A stretch of 31,266 nt of DNA from an uncultured Dialister sp. (GCA_934216155.1 CAKQBK010000025.1:1-31266); one strand, 5' to 3'; positions 1 to 8,398 are shown, counted from the stretch's first letter. A program made the numbers and translations. Notes: a model not told the origin generated them from the sequence alone.

Positions 1-131
1 TATATGGATTTTTATCCAAAGCATCGTCAAGGAAATCCTTAAATAGCTCGCTATTCGAGGATTTCCTTTCCTCGCTTTGAATAAAAATCCAAGAATAATT
101 TCAAACCATGATTAATTCAGTGTTTCCCTAG
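1..131. mobile_element. Partial MITE (family G), cut by window start
   Basis: This stretch matches the reverse complement of 19244-19400 over about 120 bases, with few differences. It ends at 131 in the same terminal sequence (CAGTGTTTCCCTAG) that bounds the complete copy. It contains nested inverted repeats (TGGATTTTTATCCAAAGC against GCTTTGAATAAAAATCCA, and GGAAATCCT against AGGATTTCC), so it could fold into a long hairpin. No ORF is present. It is probably a non-autonomous element whose other terminus lies left of the window. Confidence 0.75.
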
Positions 132-235
132 TGATGTTACCAATTTTATTCGTGTTAATGCATGGATATTTACCCAACCCCATATAAAGCTGTGCACTAA
201 TAGACACAAGGTATATGAATGAATAACCAGCCACT

Positions 236-337
236 ACTTATTTTTAATAAAAGAGGGTATTGGAGCGCTTCCCAATTTTGTGCGCCCCTTCCACCACTCC
301 TCACTTCTAACTTCTCACTTCTAACTCAGAAAATAGC
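236..337. repeat. Family E repeat, half element (GCGC hairpin plus 7-bp array)
   Basis: The element contains an inverted GAGCGC...GCGCCCC pair followed by CCACCACT and a 7-bp-periodic array of the CTCACTT/CTAACTT type. Similar copies lie at 806-964, 8305-8398 and 18609-18683. Read on the minus strand, the hairpin lies about 30-120 bases beyond the nusB stop and is followed by a T-rich stretch, so it may end nusB transcription. The remaining bases of 132-361 show only weak similarity to 8400-8510 and no gene. Confidence 0.7.
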
Positions 338-361
338 GAGATAACATACCAATGATACTCA

Positions 362-742
362 TTACTTTAAGGTTTTATCCAAAAGTCCATTGATAAAGCG
401 ATAGGAATTTTCACCACCGAAGGTTTTTGCCATTTCAATAGCTTCGTTCATGATGACTTTTTTATCGCTCTTGTCTTCCATGAAATTGTATTCTGCAATA
501 GCCAGGCGGAGAATGTTTTTATCCACCACATTAAGCTGCTGCAGAGACCAGTTTTTCAAATGGCTGGTAATGGTAGCATCCACTTCTTCATGTCCTTTTA
601 CAGCGGCAATCAATGCATCTGCAAATTCTTTATCTTTCTCGGTCAATTTGAGAAGTTCGGCATCAATAGGTTCCGAATCCGGATTGAGTTCCTGGGAATA
701 CAGCACCTGCAATGCATACTCTCTTGCACGTTTTCTACTCAT
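362..742 (-). CDS. nusB: Transcription antitermination factor NusB
   Basis: The 126-residue product is a small, almost entirely helical protein beginning MSRKRAREYALQVLYS, the typical NusB start with its Arg-rich boxA-RNA-binding N-terminus. The C-terminal half carries LNVVDKNILRLAIAEYNF and the family signature around VIMNEAIEMAKTFGGENSYRFINGLLD. Length is slightly short for the family (about 130-140) but complete. A GAGAGG ribosome binding site sits five bases before the ATG. NusB with NusE (S10) binds boxA RNA and helps antitermination of rRNA operons in the cytoplasm. It lies downstream of efp and the two Asp23-family genes, a common Firmicutes order, but here 270 bp of family E repeat separates it from its upstream neighbour, so it may have its own promoter. 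Confidence 0.95.
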   Translation of the reverse strand: MSRKRAREYALQVLYSQELNPDSEPIDAELLKLTEKDKEFADALIAAVKGHEEVDATITSHLKNWSLQQLNVVDKNILRLAIAEYNFMEDKSDKKVIMNEAIEMAKTFGGENSYRFINGLLDKTLK

Positions 743-805
743 ATTTGCCTCTCATATATAATTGATATATAGTACGTAACAATAGGTGAATCATCCGCTT
801 TCAAA

Positions 806-964
806 AAGTGAGGAGTGAGGAATTAGGAGTGAGGAGTGATGGTGGCGGCGCACAACTTATATAGCGCCGCAAAGTACTTATTTTAAAAAAGAGGGTATTG
901 GGGCGCTATATGAACTGTGCGCCCCTTCCACCACTTCTCACTTCTAACTTCTCACTTCTAACTA
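806..964. repeat. Family E repeat, complete palindromic element
   Basis: The left arm is a 7-bp-periodic array (GTGAGGA, GTGAGGA, ATTAGGA, GTGAGGA) and the right arm is its inverse (CTCACTT, CTAACTT, CTCACTT, CTAACT). Between them lie two separate hairpins, GGCGGCGC...GCGCCGC at 844-870 and GGGGCGC...GCGCCCC at 900-926. This is the most complete copy of the family in the window and fills the spacer between nusB and its upstream Asp23-family gene. Confidence 0.8.
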
Positions 965-1012
965 AAAGCGGGATTCACATACCAGTTAACAGAAACGGTA
1001 AATACTTCAATA

Positions 1013-1348
1013 TTACTTCACTATTTCCGTAATGGTTACATCAATGGCATCGATGGGCTCCGATCGTCCGGAGGCGAAAATGTTTTTCACCACCATCTGG
1101 ATATACCGGGCGATTTCACTCACCTGGCATCCCTCATGGAGAGCCACCGATACATCCACCTTGACGCTCCCATCTTTTCGACTGCGAATCAAAAGTCCAC
1201 GATGGCCTTTGTTATACCCGAAGGCTTGTCCCAATCCCTGGATCAGATACTGAAATCCGTACTGGGTGAAATGGGACACTTCCGGCATAGCAAGCAGGGC
1301 TTCTTCAATCTTCTGATATACTTCCTCTTCGGTCAGCATGACTCTCAT
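1013..1348 (-). CDS. Asp23/Gls24 family protein (second copy)
   Basis: The product is up to 111 residues. It has the Asp23/Gls24 (DUF322) layout: an N-terminal helix, a GHRGLLIRSRKDGSVKVDVS strand region, VALHEGCQVSEIARYIQMVV and a final IDAIDVTITEIV strand. The first ATG (1348) lies directly against the GAGGAG ribosome binding site. The second ATG (1339, protein starting MLTEEEVYQKIEEAL) has about nine bases of spacing, so 1013-1339 is the better start. The family includes envelope-stress and membrane-associated proteins of Firmicutes; the exact role is unknown. It is more divergent than its neighbour at 1424-1780, and the two look like ancient paralogues in one transcription unit. Confidence 0.85.
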   Translation of the reverse strand: MRVMLTEEEVYQKIEEALLAMPEVSHFTQYGFQYLIQGLGQAFGYNKGHRGLLIRSRKDGSVKVDVSVALHEGCQVSEIARYIQMVVKNIFASGRSEPIDAIDVTITEIVK

Positions 1349-1423
1349 CTCCTCAGTGCTGTCAAGGTAAGAATTTACGTTAGTAAGTATGATTCCACTG
1401 TTTCGCTTATCTTTATAGCATCA

Positions 1424-1780
1424 TTATGCTTCTTCAAACACAATGCGTTCCACATTGACATTGACCGCATTCACCCGAAGTCCGGTGGAATCCGCCACCC
1501 CTTCTTTGACAGCTTCCTGCAATTTCAACGCAATAGCCGGTACCCGATCGCCATGGGATACTGCGATATAAAGGTCAATCACTACCCCATTGTCCTTCAT
1601 GGACACACGCACACCTTCTGCCTCGGCATCACTGATGACAGCAGAAATACCATGGGAGAATCGATCATCCATAGCATAGACGCCGGGCGTGCGAAGAGCG
1701 ATACCTCTAGCAATCATAGCCACCACCTGGTCTGCTATACGGATCGTGCCTAAGTCATTCTTCACTTCTGCTGTTTGCAT
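1424..1780 (-). CDS. Asp23/Gls24 family envelope stress protein
   Basis: The 118-residue product has the standard Asp23/Gls24 pattern: LGTIRIADQVVAMIARGIAL, then PGVYAM, a variable loop, GVRVSMKDNGVVIDLYIAV, YG-like SHGDRVPAIALKLQEAV and a terminal NAVNVNVERIVF strand. An AAAGAGG ribosome binding site precedes the ATG. No membrane segment or signal peptide is visible, so it is cytoplasmic or peripherally membrane-associated. It lies upstream of the second family member with a 75-bp gap and downstream of efp, from which it is separated by a repeat and a probable terminator. The Asp23 family is linked to cell-envelope stress in staphylococci; that role is not shown here. Confidence 0.92.
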   Translation of the reverse strand: MQTAEVKNDLGTIRIADQVVAMIARGIALRTPGVYAMDDRFSHGISAVISDAEAEGVRVSMKDNGVVIDLYIAVSHGDRVPAIALKLQEAVKEGVADSTGLRVNAVNVNVERIVFEEA

Positions 1781-1800
1781 AGTTTCCTCTTTCTAGAATC

Positions 1801-2005
1801 AACGCTAAATGAAACATGGAATTGTTTCCTGCTGAGAAAAAGGTTACTCAGGTTTCTCAAGTTGCTAATAACTCTCACGTTTCTCGAATGTGCTAATACA
1901 CGCTAGCGTTATCATCTCATTCGGAGGACCTGAGAAGCCTCTGAATCCTGAGCAACCTGAGTAACCTTTGCCTCAAAAGAAATCATCCAATGTTTCGCTT
2001 AACGT
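1801..2005. repeat. Family A palindromic element (9-bp arrays)
   Basis: Inverted ends AACGCTAAATGAAACAT and ATGTTTCGCTTAACGT enclose facing 9-bp arrays (AGGTTNCTC units at 1846-1872; AACCTGAGC/AACCTGAG units at 1950-1975). The centre carries ACGCTAGCGT and the ATCATCTCATTCGG sequence found, inverted, in the copies at 8652-8878 and 29834-30028. It fills most of the 320-bp spacer between efp and the Asp23-family gene. Confidence 0.75.
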
Positions 2006-2027
2006 AAGAACCTAGTTACTAATCCCT

Positions 2028-2060
2028 AAAAAAGGGGTGCCACTGAAGTGCACCCCCTTT
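2028..2060 (-). terminator. Rho-independent terminator of efp
   Basis: On the minus strand a GGGGGTGC...GCACCCC stem is followed by TTTTTT. It begins about 40 bases beyond the efp stop and probably ends the pepP-type/efp transcript. Confidence 0.8.
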
Positions 2061-2100
2061 CTCCATCACGCACTACGCAACACGCATAACGCCCTCTATA

Positions 2101-2661
2101 TTATTTTACACGTTCGATGTAAGCACCGGTACGGGTATCGATGCGGAGCATTTCGCCTTCGTTGATGAAGAGCGGAACGTTAACTACATAGCCGGTTTCC
2201 ATGGTAGCTGGTTTGGAACCGCCGGTAGCTGTATCGCCGCGGATGCCTGGTTCGGTCTGAACAACTTTCAGTTCTACGGAGTTCGGGATATCAACGCCGA
2301 TGATGGTGCCGTTGAAGAATACCACGTTACATTCCATTTCTTCTTTCAGGAAGTTGATCTTGTCGCCCAGCTGTTCTTTGTTCAGCATGATCTGTTCATA
2401 AGTTTCGGTATCCATGAAACAGTAGGAACCATCAGCTTCATAGAGGTACTGCATCGGTTTACGTTCTACAGTAGCTGGCTGCAGTTTGATACCTGCGTTG
2501 AATTTACGTTCAACTACAGAGCCGCTCTGCAGGTTTTTCAGTTTAGCACGTACGAAAGCAGCGCCTTTACCTGGTTTTACGTGCAGGAATTCGATGCACT
2601 GCCAAACCTGGCCGTCCAATTCAACGGTAATACCCGGGCGCAAATCATTACTAGAAATCAT
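2101..2661 (-). CDS. efp: Translation elongation factor P
   Basis: The 186-residue length is typical, and three beta-barrel domains are evident. The N-terminal KOW-like domain carries the tip loop [12 protein letters not shown] with Lys32, the position that is modified or inserts into the peptidyl-transferase centre in EF-P. The middle domain spans roughly 65-125 and the C-terminal OB domain 130-186, with the family signature [23 protein letters not shown] relieves ribosome stalling at polyproline stretches. An AGGAGG ribosome binding site precedes ATG 2661. The gene follows the M24 peptidase with 15 bases between them, so the two are co-transcribed. No modification enzyme (EpmA or EarP) is nearby. 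Confidence 0.98.
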   Translation of the reverse strand: MISSNDLRPGITVELDGQVWQCIEFLHVKPGKGAAFVRAKLKNLQSGSVVERKFNAGIKLQPATVERKPMQYLYEADGSYCFMDTETYEQIMLNKEQLGDKINFLKEEMECNVVFFNGTIIGVDIPNSVELKVVQTEPGIRGDTATGGSKPATMETGYVVNVPLFINEGEMLRIDTRTGAYIERVK

Positions 2662-2676
2662 TTCATTTTCCTCCTG

Positions 2677-3753
2677 TTACACTCTTAAAAATTTCTTTGG
2701 GAATTTTGTTAAGATGGACAGACCATCTTGTTCTATGACAACCGTATCTTCGATACGGACTCCACCAACTCCGGGGATATATACCCCTGGTTCCACCGTT
2801 TCGGTCATCCTCACCTGCAGGATAGAAGAATCCCTAGGTGCCAAAATCGGTGATTCGTGAATTTCAAGCCCCACACTATGTCCCAGTGCATGGGTGAAAT
2901 AGGTATCCAGTTCTCTCTCTTTCAAGAAATTTCTGGCTTCTTTATCTACATCACAGGCTTTCATGCCTGCCTTCATATACTCTTCAATATGCTCATTACA
3001 TCCCAGAATGGAATCGTAAATGAAACGCTGCCGATCCGTGATATCCCCTACTGCTACAGTACGAGTGATATCCGAATGATACCCTTTATAGATGGCACCA
3101 AAATCAAAAGTGATGAGATCCCCTTCTTCGATGACCTTGTCCGTAGCCGTTCCATGAGGATACGCAGACCGCCAACCAGAGGCCACGATGGTATCAAAAG
3201 ACTTTCCTTCCGAGCCAGCTTCCAGCATGGCACTTTCCAGAACCGCCCGAAGGTACGCTTCAGTCACACCAGCCTTGATATGAGGAATGGTTTTTTCAAA
3301 TCCCACATCAGAAATCCGGCAGGCTTCTTTGAGCAGCTGTATTTCCTCTTCACTCTTAATCTGTCGAAGTTTGTCCACTTCACAAAAATCAAAAGCCACT
3401 TCCGGCATCACTTCATCAAAGCCAAGGTACATCTTATAAGTCATGACAGACTCAATGCCCAGATGCTTCACATGATGCTTGGAAACCAACTTTCCTACCG
3501 TTTCCGCCAGTTTCGGGATATAATTGATAACTTCGAAACCAATGGCTTCCTCTTTGGCCTGCTCCGTATACCGGCTATCGGTCAACAGATAGCATGTATC
3601 GGCAGTCAAAAACAAATAACTGTCAGAACCAGTAAAGCCACTGAGATATCGGCAATTTTCATCCTTCTGAATAAAAAGACCGTCCACCTGACTGTCTTTC
3701 AGAAAATCTTGAAGCAAAGCTTTATCTAACAATGTATCACCGCTTTCTTTCAT
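2677..3753 (-). CDS. M24 family Xaa-Pro aminopeptidase
   Basis: The 358-residue product has a creatinase-like N-terminal domain (about 10-135, with CRYLSGFTGSDSYLF) and a pita-bread M24 catalytic domain (about 135-358). The dinuclear metal ligands are visible: Asp217 and Asp228 in FDFGAIYKGYHSDITRT, His292 in HALGHSVGLEIHE, Glu321 in TVEPGVYIPG and Glu335 in RIEDTV. His200 in the YPHG motif is the expected catalytic histidine. It removes N-terminal residues preceding proline, in the cytoplasm. It leads a unit with efp, as in many Firmicutes. The annotated ATG has no ribosome binding site and lies about seven bases after a good -10 box, so a TTG at 3732 is an alternative start. Confidence 0.93.
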   Translation of the reverse strand: MKESGDTLLDKALLQDFLKDSQVDGLFIQKDENCRYLSGFTGSDSYLFLTADTCYLLTDSRYTEQAKEEAIGFEVINYIPKLAETVGKLVSKHHVKHLGIESVMTYKMYLGFDEVMPEVAFDFCEVDKLRQIKSEEEIQLLKEACRISDVGFEKTIPHIKAGVTEAYLRAVLESAMLEAGSEGKSFDTIVASGWRSAYPHGTATDKVIEEGDLITFDFGAIYKGYHSDITRTVAVGDITDRQRFIYDSILGCNEHIEEYMKAGMKACDVDKEARNFLKERELDTYFTHALGHSVGLEIHESPILAPRDSSILQVRMTETVEPGVYIPGVGGVRIEDTVVIEQDGLSILTKFPKKFLRV

Positions 3754-3760
3754 CTAGATA

Positions 3761-3789
3761 ATGATACCGTATTTTATTGATTTTGTCTA
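3761..3789 (-). promoter_or_regulatory. Sigma-70-type promoter for the M24 peptidase and efp
   Basis: On the minus strand a -35 box TAGACA and a -10 box TATCAT are separated by exactly 17 bases. The predicted transcription start falls within a few bases of the annotated ATG at 3753, implying either a leaderless message or a downstream start. Confidence 0.6.
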
Positions 3790-3809
3790 TGAAAATTTGT
3801 CAGTGTGCT

Positions 3810-4154
3810 TCACTTCTCCATAGATAAATGCTCTAACTGATTCAATAACACAGGGATTTCATCAAATACCACTTCAACAATGACATTCCAATTCGTTCCA
3901 TCGTAATCATGTACCAATCTGTGCCTTAACCCAGCAATCATATACCAGGGAATATCATCATGCATTGCTTTATATTCCGGAGACAAATGATACGCCTGCT
4001 CACCAATATTATATAACGGAGTTGTAATCAGCCATTGTAATGCAAAATCGGTCAATACAGCTTCACGAGAAATATGGTGTTCTTCTATATATTGATGTAA
4101 CTTACTGGCATATTCATAAAGCTTCCGAATCCTTTGCTCATCAGAATATTTCAT
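3810..4154 (-). CDS. hepT: HEPN-domain toxin of a HepT/MntA-type pair
   Basis: The 114-residue helical protein ends its second half with RHRLVHDY, a perfect RX4HXY motif, the RNase/AMPylation-target motif of HepT (DUF86) toxins. Length and architecture fit the family. Its ATG overlaps the stop of the upstream nucleotidyltransferase gene by four bases (ATGA), so the pair is translationally coupled. In studied systems the HEPN protein is an RNase that the MNT partner neutralises by adding AMP residues to the motif tyrosine; that mechanism is family knowledge, not shown here. It sits between the peptidase gene and a type I RM locus, consistent with a small defence or stabilisation cluster. Confidence 0.88.
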   Translation of the reverse strand: MKYSDEQRIRKLYEYASKLHQYIEEHHISREAVLTDFALQWLITTPLYNIGEQAYHLSPEYKAMHDDIPWYMIAGLRHRLVHDYDGTNWNVIVEVVFDEIPVLLNQLEHLSMEK

Positions 4155-4453
4155 GCCACCAATACCTTTTCTTTCATAATCGTTTTGTAAAATTCACTCT
4201 CTGGATTGACTTCCCGAATTTCAAACACATCTACTTTTTTCTGTAGTACTTCACGCAATTCTTCTCCCAAAGCCAGTACATACGTCAATTTGAAACCGTC
4301 TCCACCAAAAACGAGGAAATCTAGATCACTTGCTGCATTGGCTTCCCCTCTTGCGTAAGAGCCAAATAGATATAATTCTTTTACATGATATTTTTCAGCC
4401 AATGGTTTGACCAAAGTCATGATATCTGGCAAAGAAATGACTTGATTTTTCAT
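4151..4453 (-). CDS. mntA: MNT-domain nucleotidyltransferase antitoxin (MntA type)
   Basis: The 100-residue product is a minimal nucleotidyltransferase. It has GSYARGEANAASDLD, matching the GSX10DXD catalytic signature, with the two metal-binding aspartates and an ARG segment typical of MntA. A third acidic residue is expected in KKVDVFEI. An AAAGGAGG ribosome binding site sits seven bases before the ATG. It is the first gene of the pair, as usual for MNT/HEPN modules. By family analogy it AMPylates and inactivates the downstream HEPN toxin in the cytoplasm. No dedicated promoter was identified; the upstream region is repeat DNA. Confidence 0.88.
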   Translation of the reverse strand: MKNQVISLPDIMTLVKPLAEKYHVKELYLFGSYARGEANAASDLDFLVFGGDGFKLTYVLALGEELREVLQKKVDVFEIREVNPESEFYKTIMKEKVLVA

Positions 4454-4486
4454 TGTTTCCTCCTTTTTCTCTTTTATTGTTAGAAT

Positions 4487-4553
4487 CAGGCACCACCTAA
4501 CTCGCTTACTATGTTCATGGCGAAGTATATCGCTACTGCCTCCCCCGACAGGA
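4487..4553. repeat. Family B fragment
   Basis: CTCGCTTACTATGTTCATGG, CGAAGTATA and GCCTCCCCCGACAGG match the right-hand part of the 331-bp family B repeat (around 24880-24965) and the fragments at 12902-12993 and 18195-18282. It directly abuts a family A element. Confidence 0.65.
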
Positions 4554-4554
4554 C

Positions 4555-4773
4555 AATTCTGTTAAGTTAAGCGAAATATGCAATGATTTCTTTTGTGGAA
4601 AATGTTCTGAAGGTACTAAAGGTTCTAAGGGATTTCCGAATGAAATGATAACGCCAGCGTTCATTGGCTCATTCGAGAAACGTGAGAACCCTTTGTCCCC
4701 TTAGAACCTTCAGAACCTTTTGATCACTAGCGGAATCATACCTACCAACACAAATCCTTAACTTAACAACATT
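4555..4773. repeat. Family A element with TTAAGTTAAG inverted ends
   Basis: The ends AATTCTGTTAAGTTAAG and CTTAACTTAACAACATT are inverted repeats with two or three mismatches. Inside are facing 9-bp arrays (AAGGTACTA, AAGGTTCTA; CTTAGAACCTTCAGAACC) around an ACGCCAGCGTT centre. A further half array of AACCTGAGC-type units follows at 4822-4864. Together with the family B fragment these account for the 418-bp spacer between mntA and hsdR; no gene is seen. Confidence 0.78.
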
Positions 4774-4872
4774 ATTCTTTTTTGGAAATCGAAATGACGA
4801 GTACGGATAAGAGCACATTCGACGAACCTGAGCAACCTAAGAAGCCTCAGCCACTTGAGCTACCTGTCATTT

Positions 4873-7800
4873 CTACCGTACCTTCACCGCATTATCCCGA
4901 ATGGTATTGAGCACATGAGCCAAATCGGCCATTTGGGAGAAGTTGAAAATCTCCCCACAATTATACTGATCGAAAGGAGCGGTCATAAGTCTGGCGGGGC
5001 TATCGATATAGCCATTGACTTCTACGTACTTAATGACCATTTTCACAAAGGCAATCTGGCGGGCATTCAGATGTTCCTCATTGATGAAGGAGGAGAACGC
5101 GGCTTCTGCCGCTTTGGCATCCAGTTTGGCAATCCGCCGGACCACCAGGCCCAAAGGTTCATCAGCGAAGAACTGTTTATACTCTTCCGGGGTTCCCAGT
5201 TCCACTTTGAAAATATGCTCCAATGCCTGGTAATCGGCCTGGGTCAATGGTTCATTGTGGACCAATTTCTGCACCGCCGGAACGTCATCGATATGTTTGG
5301 TGAAATAGCTTTCCACCTTTTCCTGATAGCTTTCAAAGGTCTCCGCTTCCACTCCATGGCCTTCACTGCTATACGTGATGGGATCATTTAGCACAGTGGT
5401 GATGATTCGTTCTTTATTTCCCTTACCAGAAATAAACTGAATCAACCCACGAAGGGACGAACGGATTTCATCCAGTTCCAAAAGTCCCACCGTATCCAGA
5501 AAGTCCGGAGATTCTATTTCATCTAAGAGAGACATTTCCTCACGAATGGCCTTGATGCTAACCTTTTCCTTCAGCAGCGCCACGGTTTTTAGCAGTTGTT
5601 TCTTTGCATTGTCATAGGTAGGAAGTTTTTCCACCTGGGCCACCATCATGCCATAGATGAAATTATCAAACCGCTTGGCCGGTTCCGACTTTTCCGGGTC
5701 AGACACCAGTGGTGCCACTTCTCTGGCCAATTCGCCGCTGTCCCCTTCACTGATGACCAGGAACGCCCCGTCCTTCTTGAACCGTTCCACCGATTTCAAA
5801 TGCATACGCACAGAAACCAGGTCCGTATTGAGGGCTTTCACCTGCTTCTGACACAAGTCTGCCAGCTCAGCTCGCCAATTCTGGTAGGACTCCGCCCGGT
5901 AATCACTCTTCTGCAGGATTTTCATCAATTCTACCCGCTTGTCGAAGAGATTCTCTGACAGGGTCTTTGGCAGCTTATCGCCCATAGAATGATGGACCTG
6001 ACGGAAATACTCAAAATTACCGCAATAGTCGAAAATAAGGAAATATTTCTTTCCTACATATTCCCCGCTTCTGCCATCTACGCAGGACAAATTGGGACAA
6101 AGGCGAGTACCGCGGCCAATCATCTGCCAGAACTTCGTCTTGGACCGCACTTTTTTGAAGAAAACCAAATTGACACATTCCGGCACATCGATGCCCGTAT
6201 CCATCATATCCACCGACACCGCAATGACAGGATTCTTCTCCGGATTCTTGAAATCATCAATCAAAGTCTCCACATAAGGATCGCCGCAAACGATGCGACG
6301 GGCAAATTTCCCATTGTACGATGGATAGAGCGCATTGAATCGCTGCACAATAAATTCTGCATGTCGTTTATTTTCCGCAAAAATAATGGTCTTCCCCAAT
6401 CGGTCCCCACCATGGACTTTGATGCCCCGTTCCATCAAATCTTCCAGCACCATATCCACCGTGGTGGTATTGAACACGAAATTGTTCAATTTCTTAGAAG
6501 GAATGAAATCAGGGAGACGGCCATCATCTTCTGCGAAATCCTCCTCATACCGTGCTTTATCAGCCTCGGACAATTCATCATAGGTGATCCCCTCTTCTAA
6601 GAATTTGGTCCGCACCTCGTAATTGTAATACGGCACCAGGTAATTCTGCTCAATCGCCTGGTCATAATCATAGGCGTAAGTAGGCACCCCATCGACGGTA
6701 TCAAAAAACTCATAGGTATTTCTGTCCACATCGGTTCGGGGTGTCGCCGTAAGTCCCACCAGAATGGCATCGAAATAATCGAAAATGGTCTTATATTTCT
6801 TGAAAATACTCCGATGGCTTTCATCGATGATAATCAAATCAAAATGAGCCGGTGTAAAAAGACGAGAACCGGAACTATTCTTTGATTCATCGATGGCATT
6901 CAAAATGGTCGGATAAGTAGAAAATACGATGCGAGCATTCCGGTCATCCTTATTACTGCACAGATTGCAAAGAGACATACGAGGCAAGTACTCTTTGAAG
7001 GCATCCTTCGCCTGAGACACCAAGGCAGTGCGGTCTGCGAGGAAGAGCACATGGGTGATTCGATTTCCTCTGGATAATACATCGGTCAGACTGGCTGCCA
7101 CACGGGTCTTCCCCGTGCCAGTGGCCATGACCAGCAGATTCTTCCTGTGCCCGGCCGCCAAATTGGCACACACACTGCGGATGGCTTCCTTCTGGTAAGC
7201 CCGGTTCGTGATGGCATCGGAAATAGGAATCGCTGTGAGTGGTCCCTGACTTTCAGAACGACGAATCATGAGACGAGACAAATCATCCTGTCCAAAAATC
7301 CCGCTCACCTTCCGCGGGGTCCCACTGCGATCATCCCAGAAATAAGTTTCAAACCCATTGGTGGTAAACATGAAAGGTCGGCGACCGCACATATTTTCAA
7401 TGGCATTGGCATAGAGCACAGCCTGCTGGCGTCCCACATTGGGATCCTGACTGGTCTTCTTCGCTTCCACCACCGCCAAAGGAAGCCCATCGGCGCCCAT
7501 CAGCACATAATCGGCGAAGCCTGCCTGTCCGGGCACACCGGCCATATTCTCCACCTGGTACTCCTGCACCACATTGGAAGAAGGCCCATCCAGCACCCAG
7601 CCTTCCAGCTGCAAATCCACGTCGATGTAAATCTTCCGGGTCTTGAACTCAGAAATCTTCTCCGGATTGAAATGACGCTCTGCCTTGTGCTGCTCCTTCA
7701 CCGAAGCCAACTCCGCCTTGATAGCAGCCAACTCTTCCAGAAGTTTCTGATTCTCCGCATCCTTCTCCTTCAGAAGCTCACCCTGCTGACGAATCCGTTT

Positions 7801-8241
7801 CTCATTGACAGTCTTCACATCCTGAGGAATCTTACTTTCAGAGAAATACCGTTCCTCATAGGTCGCACCATAGCAGTAATCCAACCACTGGATAAATTCA
7901 AATAAACTGCGAAGAGACTCCACCGCCGTACTGGCAGGGATTTTCCGTTCCTCATGGGCCGCCAGATTTCCCGCTTTCACAATGAGCTGCAACCTATACC
8001 ACGTGCTGTGATCCATCAAGTACTGGAAATCCGACGCATGGAGAAGAGATTGCAAATTGTCATTGTAAGGGAAAGCTATATTTTCCTTCCGATACACCCA
8101 TTTCACCGATAATTCCAATGCCTTGCGACAAAGAAGGGCACATAAAGAAGGAGACGTACTATACACGCCTTCCGCTTCTATGGCAGAGGGGGCAAATACG
8201 TTGTAATCTGGTTTATTTTTCAAGAAATCAAAATTGCCCAT
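4873..8241 (-). CDS. hsdR: Type I restriction enzyme R subunit (EcoEI-like)
   Basis: The 1122-residue product starts with a DUF4145/HEPN-like helical domain (about 1-130) and a coiled coil (about 145-190). A PD-(D/E)XK nuclease core follows (Asp244 in FADYVLMG, and EAKK at 259-262). The SF2 helicase motor has Walker A ATGTGKT at 373-379, DESH at 473-476, and the later motifs MDTGIDVPE and QMIGRGTRLCP. The C-terminus resembles the EcoEI R family. With HsdM and HsdS it forms the complex that translocates and cuts unmodified DNA. An AAGGAG ribosome binding site precedes the ATG. The frame is intact and all key residues are present. It lies 681 bp downstream of hsdS, beyond a repeat-filled gap, so it is probably transcribed or regulated partly on its own. 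Confidence 0.96.
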   Translation of the reverse strand: MGNFDFLKNKPDYNVFAPSAIEAEGVYSTSPSLCALLCRKALELSVKWVYRKENIAFPYNDNLQSLLHASDFQYLMDHSTWYRLQLIVKAGNLAAHEERKIPASTAVESLRSLFEFIQWLDYCYGATYEERYFSESKIPQDVKTVNEKRIRQQGELLKEKDAENQKLLEELAAIKAELASVKEQHKAERHFNPEKISEFKTRKIYIDVDLQLEGWVLDGPSSNVVQEYQVENMAGVPGQAGFADYVLMGADGLPLAVVEAKKTSQDPNVGRQQAVLYANAIENMCGRRPFMFTTNGFETYFWDDRSGTPRKVSGIFGQDDLSRLMIRRSESQGPLTAIPISDAITNRAYQKEAIRSVCANLAAGHRKNLLVMATGTGKTRVAASLTDVLSRGNRITHVLFLADRTALVSQAKDAFKEYLPRMSLCNLCSNKDDRNARIVFSTYPTILNAIDESKNSSGSRLFTPAHFDLIIIDESHRSIFKKYKTIFDYFDAILVGLTATPRTDVDRNTYEFFDTVDGVPTYAYDYDQAIEQNYLVPYYNYEVRTKFLEEGITYDELSEADKARYEEDFAEDDGRLPDFIPSKKLNNFVFNTTTVDMVLEDLMERGIKVHGGDRLGKTIIFAENKRHAEFIVQRFNALYPSYNGKFARRIVCGDPYVETLIDDFKNPEKNPVIAVSVDMMDTGIDVPECVNLVFFKKVRSKTKFWQMIGRGTRLCPNLSCVDGRSGEYVGKKYFLIFDYCGNFEYFRQVHHSMGDKLPKTLSENLFDKRVELMKILQKSDYRAESYQNWRAELADLCQKQVKALNTDLVSVRMHLKSVERFKKDGAFLVISEGDSGELAREVAPLVSDPEKSEPAKRFDNFIYGMMVAQVEKLPTYDNAKKQLLKTVALLKEKVSIKAIREEMSLLDEIESPDFLDTVGLLELDEIRSSLRGLIQFISGKGNKERIITTVLNDPITYSSEGHGVEAETFESYQEKVESYFTKHIDDVPAVQKLVHNEPLTQADYQALEHIFKVELGTPEEYKQFFADEPLGLVVRRIAKLDAKAAEAAFSSFINEEHLNARQIAFVKMVIKYVEVNGYIDSPARLMTAPFDQYNCGEIFNFSQMADLAHVLNTIRDNAVKVR

Positions 8242-8304
8242 GAAATCGACTCCTTTTCATTTATTTAGTAACTAGTGAATGGTCATTCATTCGCCTTCAC
8301 TGAA

Positions 8305-8398
8305 GAAGTGAGGAGTTAGGAATGAGGAGTGAGGAGTGGTGGAAGGGGCGCACAAAATTTGGAAGCGCCCCAATACCCTATTTTTTATAAAAAAACGA
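8305..8398. repeat. Family E repeat, half element, opposite orientation
   Basis: GTGAGGA/GTTAGGA-type 7-bp units lead into GGAAGGGGCGCACAAAATTT and GCGCCCC, then ATACCCTATTTTTTAT. This is the reverse complement of the element at 236-337. It lies just upstream of hsdR. The following 8399-8510 resembles 132-240 weakly, with ACACAGGATATATGAATGA shared in variant form. Confidence 0.7.
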
